64,000 nucleotides of DNA from contig NZ_OX458331.1 in the NCBI RefSeq assembly GCF_949769285.1, forward strand, positions 1,178,001-1,242,000. The letters are read 5' to 3'. A model generated the notes under the pieces. The model was not told the DNA's origin. It was given only the letters and a program-made list of their open reading frames with translations, and searched no databases. Position numbers and translations under genes: made by a program. Source of the DNA: Anaerococcus sp. Marseille-Q7828 (GTDB taxonomy: Bacteria; Bacillota; Clostridia; Tissierellales; Peptoniphilaceae). This document shows positions 52,872 to 61,623 of this stretch, one piece after another (position 1 is the first letter of the stretch; the number at the start of each line of letters is the position of its first letter).

Positions 52872-55445
52872 ATGGATAAAAAACTAAAAAAAGATTTTCA
52901 AAAGAAAATTATACGAAATAGGGACGCTCCTGAAAAGAATCTTGAAAGTAAACTTGTTCATTCAGATGATTATACCAATAAGATTATTAAGACTAAGGAT
53001 AGGTTCGGAGATAAAATTTCAGAAAAAGAATCTAAACTTATTCACGAGAATGTATTAGCAAAAGATCAAAAACAAGATAAACTAAAAGATTTTCAGAAGT
53101 CTAAAAACAAGGAAAGAATCAGAAAAGAAATTTTAGATAATAAAGATAAGACCAAAGAAATAAAACAAGCTAATCTTGAAATAAGGACAGATGAAAGCTT
53201 TGAACTTGATGAAGACTTAGATGTAGACTTTAAAAAAGTTGATTTTGATAGTGAAAACAGTAGAAATATTAATTCTAATAAACTAACAACAGATGATATT
53301 TCAGCTAAGGCTCAACCAATAAGCAATAAGAAGCCATCAAGTAAAAGACAAGTTCTTAAAAATTACGAGGATAAACTTATCCATAATAAGGATAAATTCC
53401 AAGACAAAATCAACGAGAAAGAGTCTAAGCGAATCCACACAAGTGAAGATAAACCTATCGAAGCAAAGAAAAGCAAGAGAATATATAGAAAAGAAAAGCT
53501 TGTTAAAGATGAAGTAAGTAAGAACGAGAGTAATGCTAATATCGATAAAAAGCAAAAGCTTTATCAAGAAAAGAAGTTTAGAGATAAGGAAAAAATTTCT
53601 AAAGAGATAGATAAAGAAAATAAGCTAAGCGAAGTTGATACAGAAAAAACTTTTGATAATCCTGAGATTAAAGAAAATAATCAAGAATTTATAAAAGATG
53701 AAAAGGAAACAAGCCTTAAACCTTCAGAACAAAAGAAAGCTAATAAAAAGAAGACTTACTACAAGAGAAAAAATTATAAAAGTGATAAATTCACTCGAAA
53801 GAAAATCGATGACTTAAAAAATGAATCTAAGAAAGTTACAACGAAAGATTCTAAGAAAGCACAAGATGTTAAAGACTTTATCTCAGATAAAAAGATTGGA
53901 GAGCTTGAAAAGTCTAAAAGTAAGCTAAAAGATAATATCTTAAAAAATAAAACTAAAGGAAGTCTATCTTCTGGGGTTTTATTATCTGGAGCTAAGTCAT
54001 CAGAGTTAGTGAGAGATTATCTAAGTTCAGGATCTGACAATACTGGTGTAGAATCTGGAGAAAAGGCCGCTAATGTAAGCTCTAAGCTCCAGCATGGAAT
54101 AAGGAAGTATAAGTTAGACAAAAAGAAAAAGTCCTTAAAAAAGCTATCTAAACTTGATAAGAAAATAAGAAATAGAAAAAGCAAGCTGGAGTTTAAAAGC
54201 GGCTTGGAAGATTTAAAAAAGTCAGAATCCTATATAAAGAAAAATAGATTTAAGAAGTTTTACCAAAGAAAACAAATGAAGAGCATGATAGCTAAAAAGC
54301 ACGAAGCAAGACTTGTAGATAGAGTAAAAAAAGCTATTTTAAGTTTAGGTAAGGCTTCTAAAGAGCTAATAGTAAGAAAAAGCAAGATGGTTCTATTTCT
54401 AGTAATAGGACTAGGTCTTATGCTATCAATAATGATTGGTGGTGGAAGTGTTGGTATGAGTGGACTAAGTAACTCAGTAAACTCAGTAATGACAACAACA
54501 TACCTATCACAAGATACAGTTCTAAGTGAAGTTAATCAAGAATTTTCATCAATGGAATATGACCTACAATCACAAATCGAAAGTGTAAAAACAAGTCATC
54601 CTGGATATGACGAATATATTATAAATAAAGAAGGAGAAATTGGTCATAATACCCATGAACTTTTATCCTATATAACTTCAAGATGTGGAGAAGTAAAATC
54701 AGCATCTGAAGTAAAAGGAATTTTAAAAGAACTTTTCGATAAGATATATAAACTTGATTTTAAGGAAGAAATTGAAATTAGAACAAGAACAGTAGCAAGA
54801 ACAAGATATGATAGTCGTGGTAATCCTTATACTAGCTATGAAAAAGAAGAGTACGAATATAAAAAGTTAATTGTAACTTTAAAGAAAAAAGAAATGGATG
54901 AAGTTGTTAGGGAAATATTTAAAGATTATCCAGACAATGTAGTTCATTATGAAGCTCTTCTTGAAGCTAAGGGGAATATGGGAGATGTTTTTGGATCAGG
55001 TAATGGGGACTTAGGAGAAATAGTAGACAATCCAAACTTTGGAAATCCTGGTCTTGCTTTTGATTCAGCTACTGCAAAAGCCTTATTTAATGAAGCAGAA
55101 AAACATATAGGAAAAAGATATGTGTTTGGAGCAAGTGGACCATCTAACTTTGACTGCTCAGGATTTGTATGTTGGTCATTTACAAAGTCTGGTGTAAAGA
55201 GAATGCCAAGAACAACTGCATGGAGAATATACAAAGACTATTGTAACCCAGTAAGTCCAAGCGAAGCTCAACCTGGTGATATTATATTTTTCCACTCAAC
55301 ATATAACAGTGGAACACCAATATCTCATGTAGGAATATACGCAGGTAACGGAATGATGATTCACGCAGGAGATCCAATTCAATACACATCAATAAATTCA
55401 AAATATTGGAAATCACACTTTTATGGTTTTGGAAGACCAAGATAG
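52872..55445 (+). CDS. Membrane-anchored NlpC/P60 peptidoglycan hydrolase of the conjugation system
   Basis: 857 residues. A very long, Lys/Glu-rich cytoplasmic region (1-500) has a repeated D-x-F-x-D-K-I-x-E-K-E-S-K-x-I-H unit at about 43-58 and 174-189. One membrane helix follows (about 505-525), then an extracellular region ending in NlpC/P60 (about 740-857). Its catalytic Cys lies in F-D-C-S-G-F (about 762), and the His in S-H-V-G-I-Y-A-G (about 817). It opens the wall for the channel; no lysozyme-like domain is obvious, unlike CwlT/Tn916 ORF14. Confidence 0.93.
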   Translation: MDKKLKKDFQKKIIRNRDAPEKNLESKLVHSDDYTNKIIKTKDRFGDKISEKESKLIHENVLAKDQKQDKLKDFQKSKNKERIRKEILDNKDKTKEIKQANLEIRTDESFELDEDLDVDFKKVDFDSENSRNINSNKLTTDDISAKAQPISNKKPSSKRQVLKNYEDKLIHNKDKFQDKINEKESKRIHTSEDKPIEAKKSKRIYRKEKLVKDEVSKNESNANIDKKQKLYQEKKFRDKEKISKEIDKENKLSEVDTEKTFDNPEIKENNQEFIKDEKETSLKPSEQKKANKKKTYYKRKNYKSDKFTRKKIDDLKNESKKVTTKDSKKAQDVKDFISDKKIGELEKSKSKLKDNILKNKTKGSLSSGVLLSGAKSSELVRDYLSSGSDNTGVESGEKAANVSSKLQHGIRKYKLDKKKKSLKKLSKLDKKIRNRKSKLEFKSGLEDLKKSESYIKKNRFKKFYQRKQMKSMIAKKHEARLVDRVKKAILSLGKASKELIVRKSKMVLFLVIGLGLMLSIMIGGGSVGMSGLSNSVNSVMTTTYLSQDTVLSEVNQEFSSMEYDLQSQIESVKTSHPGYDEYIINKEGEIGHNTHELLSYITSRCGEVKSASEVKGILKELFDKIYKLDFKEEIEIRTRTVARTRYDSRGNPYTSYEKEEYEYKKLIVTLKKKEMDEVVREIFKDYPDNVVHYEALLEAKGNMGDVFGSGNGDLGEIVDNPNFGNPGLAFDSATAKALFNEAEKHIGKRYVFGASGPSNFDCSGFVCWSFTKSGVKRMPRTTAWRIYKDYCNPVSPSEAQPGDIIFFHSTYNSGTPISHVGIYAGNGMMIHAGDPIQYTSINSKYWKSHFYGFGRPR

Positions 55446-55459
55446 AAGGGAGATATTAT

Positions 55460-55699
55460 GTGAACAGAAAACTTATAAGTATTAGAAACAAAAAGAAAAA
55501 AATAGAAGAGAAATTGAAAGATTTAAATGCAAAATACAAGGAAATTTGTGATGAAGAAATACAAGTTGAAAATGAAGAAATAATTGTAACTCTTAGGAGA
55601 AACAATATTAGCTTGGAAGAATTAATGGAGAAAATTAATGATAGAAAAAGAGAAGAAAAATTAAAAGAAAAGGAGAACATTCATAATGAAGAAATTTAA
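55460..55699 (+). CDS. DUF4315-family small coiled-coil protein
   Basis: 79 residues from GTG 55460, behind GAAGGGAGA; an upstream ATG at 55406 lies inside the hydrolase gene. A single long coiled coil with I-I-V-T-L-R-R-N-N-I-S-L-E-E-L near the end matches DUF4315 proteins, which sit at this place in Tn1549-like ICEs. Overlaps the next gene by 14 bases. Function unknown. Confidence 0.75.
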   Translation: MNRKLISIRNKKKKIEEKLKDLNAKYKEICDEEIQVENEEIIVTLRRNNISLEELMEKINDRKREEKLKEKENIHNEEI

Positions 55700-57269
55700 C
55701 ACGAACAAACTAAGAGCCTTTTTTATGGCTCTTTTATTAGTTTTAACATCAACTTCAACTACTAATGTACTAGCTAAATCTGATGATGCAGATGTTAGTA
55801 AAAAAGTGATAGAAAGTTCAATAAGTAATATTAATGATTTAGAAAATCAAATCAAAGACTTAAATGATAAGAGAAAAGAAGACCAATCAAAGATAGATGA
55901 ATTAAAAGAAAAGTTAAAATCTTGCAAGGATAATGGAGAGAAACTAAAACAAGAAAAGGCTAAGTTAGAAGAAGAGATTAGAGATAAAGACAATAAGATT
56001 GCTCAATTGAATAAAGAAATTGAGGATCTTAAAAATTCTAACAATGATGAACTAATAGCAGAAATTACTCAGCTTAAAGATGAATTAAAAAGATTACAAG
56101 ATGAAAATGCAAAACTAAAAGAAGATTGTTCATCTACAAAATGGGAGTTAGAATCTGAAAAAGAAAAGACCGACAAAAACGAAAATAAAATCAAAGAAAT
56201 GCAAGAAAAGCTCGAGTCTTTAGAAGGGGAGCTTGCAAAGAAGACTAAAGAAATTGAGGATAAAGATAATAAAATTAAGGGTTTGGAAAAAGCTCTTGAT
56301 GAAAAAGATACTAAGATAAAAGACTTAGAGTCTAAAAAGAAAGAAACAGAAAATTCTAAGTCAGAATGCTTTAAGAAAATTGAAGAGCTTCAAAAGGTTA
56401 TTGATAGTTTAAAAGTATCTTCTGAAAATACAAAAAAAGAATTAGAAGATAAGATTAAAGGACTAGAAGAAAAACAAAAAGCTTCTGAAGAAGAAATTAA
56501 AAAGCTAAAAGAAGAATTAGATAAGAAAATCGAAGAAGCAAAGAAGTTAATCGAGGAAGCAAATAAAAAATCGAAAGAAGAACTTGAAAAACAAGCTAAA
56601 GATGAAAAAAACAAAAACCTAAACCAAGACTTATCTAAGAAATTAGATGAACTTCTAAAACTTCAAAAAGAAAACAAAGAGAAGAAAGAAGATAAGAAAT
56701 CTCAAGATAAGAAGTGGGACGAAATTTTGAAAGCTGATGACAAGAATATCCTAAATCAATTTGATCTTAACAAGATGAAAAAACAAGAGGAACAACAATC
56801 CAAAAAACAAGTTAAAGATGAAAAAGAATTTGCAGTTTTTCAAGTAGACAAAAACTTTTATAACATTATCAACAAAGATGGTAAGACAACAGTTTACATG
56901 GATGTAAAAACTTATGTAGACCAAGGAAGAACTATGATTCCAGTTAGATATATTGCCTATACTCTAGGTTTTAATGTTGAGTATGACAACTCTACTCGTG
57001 AAGCCATTTTCTCAAATAAAGAGAATAATATCTTAGCTAAAAAAACGTTAAGACTAAATATTGATACTGGTGTTATGAAAGATTCGGATGGTAAGGTCTA
57101 CAATTCAGATGTTAAGCCAGTGATTATAAATGGAAGAATTCATGCTTCAATTTCAAATATTGCTAAAGCTTTTGGAGCAAGTCATGGAGATATTAAAGAT
57201 GGTAAAAACCAAACAATAGAATGGGACAATGCTAGAAAAGCAGTCTATGTATTTAAAAATGTAAAATAA
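55686..57269 (+). CDS. Secreted coiled-coil protein with copper-amine-oxidase N-terminal-like domain
   Basis: 527 residues. Signal peptide with cleavage near V-L-A-K (about residue 31). Long heptad coiled coil of Lys/Glu/Leu (about 50-310). C-terminal domain of the copper amine oxidase N-terminal type (about 385-527) with G-R-T-M-I-P-V-R-Y-I-A-Y-T-L-G-F. That domain is a surface-attachment or stalk module in clostridia and has no amine oxidase activity itself. No LPXTG or membrane anchor is present. Perhaps a mating-pair adhesin (inference). Confidence 0.82.
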   Translation: MKKFNTNKLRAFFMALLLVLTSTSTTNVLAKSDDADVSKKVIESSISNINDLENQIKDLNDKRKEDQSKIDELKEKLKSCKDNGEKLKQEKAKLEEEIRDKDNKIAQLNKEIEDLKNSNNDELIAEITQLKDELKRLQDENAKLKEDCSSTKWELESEKEKTDKNENKIKEMQEKLESLEGELAKKTKEIEDKDNKIKGLEKALDEKDTKIKDLESKKKETENSKSECFKKIEELQKVIDSLKVSSENTKKELEDKIKGLEEKQKASEEEIKKLKEELDKKIEEAKKLIEEANKKSKEELEKQAKDEKNKNLNQDLSKKLDELLKLQKENKEKKEDKKSQDKKWDEILKADDKNILNQFDLNKMKKQEEQQSKKQVKDEKEFAVFQVDKNFYNIINKDGKTTVYMDVKTYVDQGRTMIPVRYIAYTLGFNVEYDNSTREAIFSNKENNILAKKTLRLNIDTGVMKDSDGKVYNSDVKPVIINGRIHASISNIAKAFGASHGDIKDGKNQTIEWDNARKAVYVFKNVK

Positions 57270-57283
57270 GAAAGGATAAAAAA

Positions 57284-58147
57284 ATGAATAAGAGCATTAA
57301 ACGAGGAGTAGCCATAGCGTTACTCCTTTTTACATTTACAGTACCAGCAACTACATTTGCGATGACAAATGAAGGACAGATTGAAAGTCAAAACGAATCA
57401 ATCTATGAACCACAAAAAGAAGAATTTGAAAAAATGTTGAAAGATGATGTTTTTACACCATCAAAAGAAGAAATTCCTTATCAAGATGTTCCAAGAATAC
57501 CAGGAAATACAAGTGAAGCAAACAAGCCTTCAAATAATCCTCCTAAGAAAACACCACTTGTAAAAGGTGGTAATACTAAGGCAGTAAATAGTCTAGCAAC
57601 ACAAGAAAATAAGGCAAGAGGTTCAGTAATTGAAAATGTAGATAGGAATGGAAAAGATATTACACCAAGTGGAGATACAGAAAAAGATAAAGAAAATCCA
57701 GTAGATGTAAGACAATTTTTAACATTTCAAACTAAAAGTGGAAAAACTATGCACCTAATAGTGGATCACTCATCAAATCAAGATAATGTAAGGCTATTGA
57801 CAGAGGTAGGAGAACAAGACCTACTTAATATGATTGAATCAGAAGATAAAAATACTATAAAGGTTGAAGAGCCTAAGAAAGAAGAAGTAAAAAAAGAAGA
57901 ACCTAAGACTGTTCCAGTAAAAGAAGAAAAGAAAAGCGGAATAGGTTCATTTCTAATTGTTATACTTGTAATTGGAGGAGTAGTAGGAGCAGGATACTAT
58001 TTTAAGGTAGTCAAAGCTAAGGAAGATAAAATGTTGGAAGACTTTGAAGAAGATGATGAGGATTATATTAGTGAGTCAGAAGATGAATCTGACAATGATG
58101 AAAGTCATGAAGAATCAACAGAAGATGAAGATGATGAACTATTATAA
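57284..58147 (+). CDS. DUF4366-family membrane-anchored surface protein
   Basis: 287 residues. Signal peptide to about A-T-T-F-A (27), Pro/Asn-rich linker, a conserved region R-Q-F-L-T-F-Q-T-K-S-G-K-T-M-H-L-I-V-D (about 145-163) typical of DUF4366, then a membrane helix (about 226-245) and a highly acidic cytoplasmic tail. Usual member of this ICE class, downstream of the hydrolase. Confidence 0.87.
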   Translation: MNKSIKRGVAIALLLFTFTVPATTFAMTNEGQIESQNESIYEPQKEEFEKMLKDDVFTPSKEEIPYQDVPRIPGNTSEANKPSNNPPKKTPLVKGGNTKAVNSLATQENKARGSVIENVDRNGKDITPSGDTEKDKENPVDVRQFLTFQTKSGKTMHLIVDHSSNQDNVRLLTEVGEQDLLNMIESEDKNTIKVEEPKKEEVKKEEPKTVPVKEEKKSGIGSFLIVILVIGGVVGAGYYFKVVKAKEDKMLEDFEEDDEDYISESEDESDNDESHEESTEDEDDELL

Positions 58148-58169
58148 GGATATGAAAATTTAATCTAAA

Positions 58170-58198
58170 TTGATTATTTCTCCCGAATATGATACAAT
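58170..58198 (+). promoter_or_regulatory. Promoter of the AbiE operon
   Basis: TTGATT at 58170-58175 and TACAAT at 58193-58198 with a 17-base spacer; the -10 and most of the spacer lie inside the palindrome at 58177-58210. Confidence 0.75.
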
Positions 58199-58210
58199 AT
58201 TTGGGAGAAA
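58177..58210. promoter_or_regulatory. Palindromic operator copy 1 (upstream of abiEi)
   Basis: TTTCTCCCGAATAT and its near-perfect inverted copy ATATTTGGGAGAAA around a GATACA centre. It covers the promoter, so a bound AbiEi antitoxin would repress it. AbiEi autoregulation through inverted repeats is established for other AbiE systems. Confidence 0.75.
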
Positions 58211-58221
58211 GGTGGTGCAAA

Positions 58222-58833
58222 ATGAATTCCTATTTAGATCAAATAAAAAATAGAATTAATGATTTTGATAGCAGAAAAGTTTTTATAAACAATGATTTCT
58301 TAGATATAGCAGGAAATGAAACTGTTCGTAGAACTTTAAATCAACTAGTTAGTGAAAATAAAATAAAAAGAGTAATTAATGGATTCTATTATAATCCAAT
58401 ATACAGTGAATTAATTGGAGAGTACGAGGCAGTATCGATTCACGAATTAGCAATTGCTATAGCAAGAAAATACAATTGGAATATTGCACCATATAATAGC
58501 ACAGCCTTAAACTTATTAGGACTTTCAACACAAGTACCAACACATTATAAATATATATCTAGTGGAAGATATAAGGAATATAAAATTGGAGATACCATTT
58601 TAGAATTTAAAAAAGTAAATCCAGGAGAAATTGCCAATATGTCCTTAAAGACTGCAACAGTTATTCAAGCAATTAAGTCTTTAGGTAAAGAAAATATAAC
58701 TAGCGAAGTTATACAAAAGATAAGAGAAAACTTAAGTGAAAAAGAAAGAATAGACTTAATGAACGAATCAAAATCAGTGCCAGCATGGATATATGAAGTA
58801 ATAAGGGAAATTTGTGAGGGCAAAAATGAATAA
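58222..58833 (+). CDS. AbiEi-type antitoxin / transcriptional regulator (DUF6088)
   Basis: 203 residues from ATG 58222 behind AGGTGG. N-terminal winged helix (about 1-60; N-E-T-V-R-R-T-L-N-Q-L-V-S-E-N-K-I). The body resembles DUF6088/AbiEi, including N-S-T-A-L-N-L-L-G-L-S-T-Q-V-P (about 92-106). In type IV AbiE systems this protein represses the operon and counters the toxin without direct binding. Overlaps the toxin gene by eight bases. Confidence 0.88.
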   Translation: MNSYLDQIKNRINDFDSRKVFINNDFLDIAGNETVRRTLNQLVSENKIKRVINGFYYNPIYSELIGEYEAVSIHELAIAIARKYNWNIAPYNSTALNLLGLSTQVPTHYKYISSGRYKEYKIGDTILEFKKVNPGEIANMSLKTATVIQAIKSLGKENITSEVIQKIRENLSEKERIDLMNESKSVPAWIYEVIREICEGKNE

Positions 58834-59809
58834 GTTTTATATAGAAAACAAAGAAGACTTAAGAGTTTTAATGGTAAATACAGCTAGAAAGAGAAATATA
58901 TCTGAGGCAGTTATTGAAAAGGACTATTGGGTTACTTTTATCTTAGATTATCTATTTAATGAAAACAAATGGAGGGAATATTTTACCTTTAAAGGAGGAA
59001 CATCACTTTCAAAATGCTTTGGACTCATTGAAAGATTTTCTGAAGATATAGATCTAATCTTAGACTGGCGAGTATTAGGCTATGAAGAAAAAGAACCATG
59101 GTTAGAAAGGTCAAATACCAAGCAAGATAAATTCAACAAAGCAGTTAATGAAAAGACAGAAGAATTTTTAAGAGAAGAATTTTTAAAAGTTTTAGAAGAA
59201 GATTTAAATGATATGGACTTTGAATTTTGTGTTGATAGTCTCGATCCACAAACAATTCTATGTAAATATCCTAAAATCTTTGAATCTAATTATTTGACAC
59301 AAAATATAAGGCTTGAAATAGGAAGCCTTGCAGCATGGACACCTGCAATTGATGTTGAAGTTTTGCCGATAATTGGCGAAGCATATCCAAATGTATTTAA
59401 AGAAAAAACTAATATAAGAACAGTATCATCAGAGAGAACTTTTTGGGAAAAGGCAACTATACTTCATCACGAAGCGAATAGACCTGAATCTTCTCCTATG
59501 CCACATAGGTATGCAAGGCACTTTTATGACTTATATAAAATAGCAAAATCAGATTATAAAAACAAAGCCTTAGAGGATAAAGAGTTATTAAAAAAAGTGA
59601 CTGAATTTAAAATGAAATTCTACCCTAGAAAGTGGGCAAGGTATGAAGATGCATTAAATGGTAGATTGAAGTTAGTCCCAAGAGAGTTTCGATTTTCTGA
59701 AATAGAAAAAGATTATAAGGCTATGTCAGAAATGATATATGGAGAATATCCAAACTTTGAAGAGATTATAAAAGTTCTTCAAGAACTAGAAAAAGAAATT
59801 AATAAGTAA
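58826..59809 (+). CDS. AbiEii-type nucleotidyltransferase toxin
   Basis: 327 residues from ATG 58826. The nucleotidyltransferase core is F-K-G-G-T-S-L-S-K (about 50-58) followed by S-E-D-I-D-L-I-L (about 67-74), the G-S and D-x-D pattern of AbiEii/Mne-type toxins, which modify tRNA ends in characterised cases. Toxin half of an abortive-infection and element-stabilising pair. Confidence 0.9.
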   Translation: MNKFYIENKEDLRVLMVNTARKRNISEAVIEKDYWVTFILDYLFNENKWREYFTFKGGTSLSKCFGLIERFSEDIDLILDWRVLGYEEKEPWLERSNTKQDKFNKAVNEKTEEFLREEFLKVLEEDLNDMDFEFCVDSLDPQTILCKYPKIFESNYLTQNIRLEIGSLAAWTPAIDVEVLPIIGEAYPNVFKEKTNIRTVSSERTFWEKATILHHEANRPESSPMPHRYARHFYDLYKIAKSDYKNKALEDKELLKKVTEFKMKFYPRKWARYEDALNGRLKLVPREFRFSEIEKDYKAMSEMIYGEYPNFEEIIKVLQELEKEINK

Positions 59810-59815
59810 ATAGAA

Positions 59816-59847
59816 TTCTCCCGAAAATAATATAATATTCGGGAGAA
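59816..59847. promoter_or_regulatory. Palindromic operator copy 2 (downstream of AbiE, upstream of topB)
   Basis: TTCTCCCGAA ... TTCGGGAGAA around a TATAAT at 59831-59836. It shares CTCCCGAA-AT half sites with copy 1, so the AbiEi regulator may also act here on the promoter of the topB segment. Confidence 0.7.
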
Positions 59848-59853
59848 ATACTT

Positions 59854-59888
59854 TGAGCGAGAGAGAAATCTTTCGCTCTTTTTTTATT
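59854..59888 (+). terminator. Hairpin terminator before topB
   Basis: GAGCGA / TCGCTC stem with an inner GAGA/TCTT pairing and a T7 tail, between operator copy 2 and topB. It could act as an attenuator because a TATAAT box lies just upstream. Confidence 0.7.
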
Positions 59889-59901
59889 TATGGAGGTATT
59901 A

Positions 59902-61623
59902 ATGAAGTTAGTAATAGCAGAAAAGCCAAGCGTAGCAGTTACAATTGCAAAGGCAATTGGATCAAGAGTAAGAAAGAACGGATATTATGAGGGAGGTGGG
60001 TATATTGTTTCTTGGTGTGTTGGTCATTTAATTCAAATGGCAAGACCAGATAAGATAGATGAAAAATGGAAGAAATGGACAATAGACACTCTTCCTATAA
60101 TTCCAGAAGAATATATTTATGAAGTATCTAAAAGCACTAAAAAACAATATGGAGTTTTAAAGAAACTTTTAAACGATAAGAACATCGACACAGTTATAAA
60201 TGCTTGTGATGCTGGAAGAGAGGGAGAACTTATCTTTAGGCTTGTATATAATCAAGCTAAATGTAAGAAGAAGATTAAAAGACTTTGGATATCTTCAATG
60301 GAAAACAAAGCTATTGAAGACGGCTTTAGAAATCTTAAAGATGGAGAAAACTTTGAAGACCTATATAGATCAGCAAGTGCAAGAGCCATTGCAGATTGGC
60401 TGGTAGGAATGAATTTAAGTAGGCTTTATTCTTGCATTTACAAGGAAACATATTCAGTTGGTAGAGTACAAACTCCAACTCTATATTTGATAGCTAAAAG
60501 AGATAGCGAAATAAACCTATTTAAGAAGCAAAAATATTATACAGTTGACCTATCTTATGGAGGATTGAAACTTGTATCAGATAGGATTGATAGAATTGAA
60601 GTTGCAGAACAACTATTAAATCTACTAGAAGATGAAATAGTTATTACAGAGGTGGAAGATAAAGAAATAAGCACAAAACCAGATAAGCCTTATGATCTCA
60701 CTACCTTACAAAGAGAAGCAAATAAATATTTTGGATATTCAGCAAATGACACTTTAAATCTGGCGCAAGGCTTGTATGAAAAAAAGATAATCACATATCC
60801 AAGAACAGATAGTAGGTATTTAACCGATGATATGGTTACTACTATGAAAGAATTATTAGAAGGACTTGAAGAAGATTTTAAAATCAATGAATCAAACTTT
60901 AAGTCTATTTTTAATTCATCTAAGGTTACAGACCACTATGCGATTATTCCTACTATATCAGGTATTGGAAAAGCTAAAGATTTATCTGATAAAGAAAGCA
61001 AAATCTATAATCTAATTAAGGATAAATTACTTGCTTCATGTTCGGATAACTTAAAGGAATCTAGTAGAAAAATCAGATATGAATATGATAAATTTAACTT
61101 TAATGCAAGTGGCAAGACTATAATCGATGAAGGTTATACCAAGTATCTAAAGAGCTATGGAAAAGAAAAACAAGAAAATGAATTACCAGATATAAAGACT
61201 GGAGATAAAATTAAGCTAACTTCTAAAAATATATCGGAGAAATTTACAAAAGCTCCGAGTCATTATAATGAAGATACACTTTTAAAGGCTATGGAGAATG
61301 CAGGGATTGAATCACTGGATAAAGATATAGAAGTTGAAAGAAAAGGCTTAGGAACACCAGCTACAAGAGCAGGAATTATTGAAAATCTTATCCATAAGGA
61401 CCTTATAAGAAGAGATAAGAAAAATCTACTTGTAACAGAAAAAGGCAATAGGCTTGTATCGATTGTAGAGGATAAGTTTAAATCAGCAGGAACAACATCT
61501 GAATGGGAAATGAAACTTGTAAAGATTAGCTCTGGCGAAGTTGATAAAGAAGACTTTTTAAGAGAAATAGAAGATAGTATAAGGGAGCTTGTAGATAGGT
61601 ACAAGAATAATCTAAATGAATAA
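59902..61623 (+). CDS. topB: DNA topoisomerase III (type IA)
   Basis: 573 residues from ATG 59902, six bases after GGAGG. TOPRIM domain with V-I-A-E-K-P-S (3-9) and D-A-G-R-E-G-E-L-I (about 103-111). The catalytic Tyr is in I-T-Y-P-R-T-D-S-R (about 299). Plasmid- and ICE-type TopB of about 570-720 residues resolves DNA links during transfer; this one is at the short end, with no C-terminal zinc ribbons. Confidence 0.95.
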   Translation: MKLVIAEKPSVAVTIAKAIGSRVRKNGYYEGGGYIVSWCVGHLIQMARPDKIDEKWKKWTIDTLPIIPEEYIYEVSKSTKKQYGVLKKLLNDKNIDTVINACDAGREGELIFRLVYNQAKCKKKIKRLWISSMENKAIEDGFRNLKDGENFEDLYRSASARAIADWLVGMNLSRLYSCIYKETYSVGRVQTPTLYLIAKRDSEINLFKKQKYYTVDLSYGGLKLVSDRIDRIEVAEQLLNLLEDEIVITEVEDKEISTKPDKPYDLTTLQREANKYFGYSANDTLNLAQGLYEKKIITYPRTDSRYLTDDMVTTMKELLEGLEEDFKINESNFKSIFNSSKVTDHYAIIPTISGIGKAKDLSDKESKIYNLIKDKLLASCSDNLKESSRKIRYEYDKFNFNASGKTIIDEGYTKYLKSYGKEKQENELPDIKTGDKIKLTSKNISEKFTKAPSHYNEDTLLKAMENAGIESLDKDIEVERKGLGTPATRAGIIENLIHKDLIRRDKKNLLVTEKGNRLVSIVEDKFKSAGTTSEWEMKLVKISSGEVDKEDFLREIEDSIRELVDRYKNNLNE

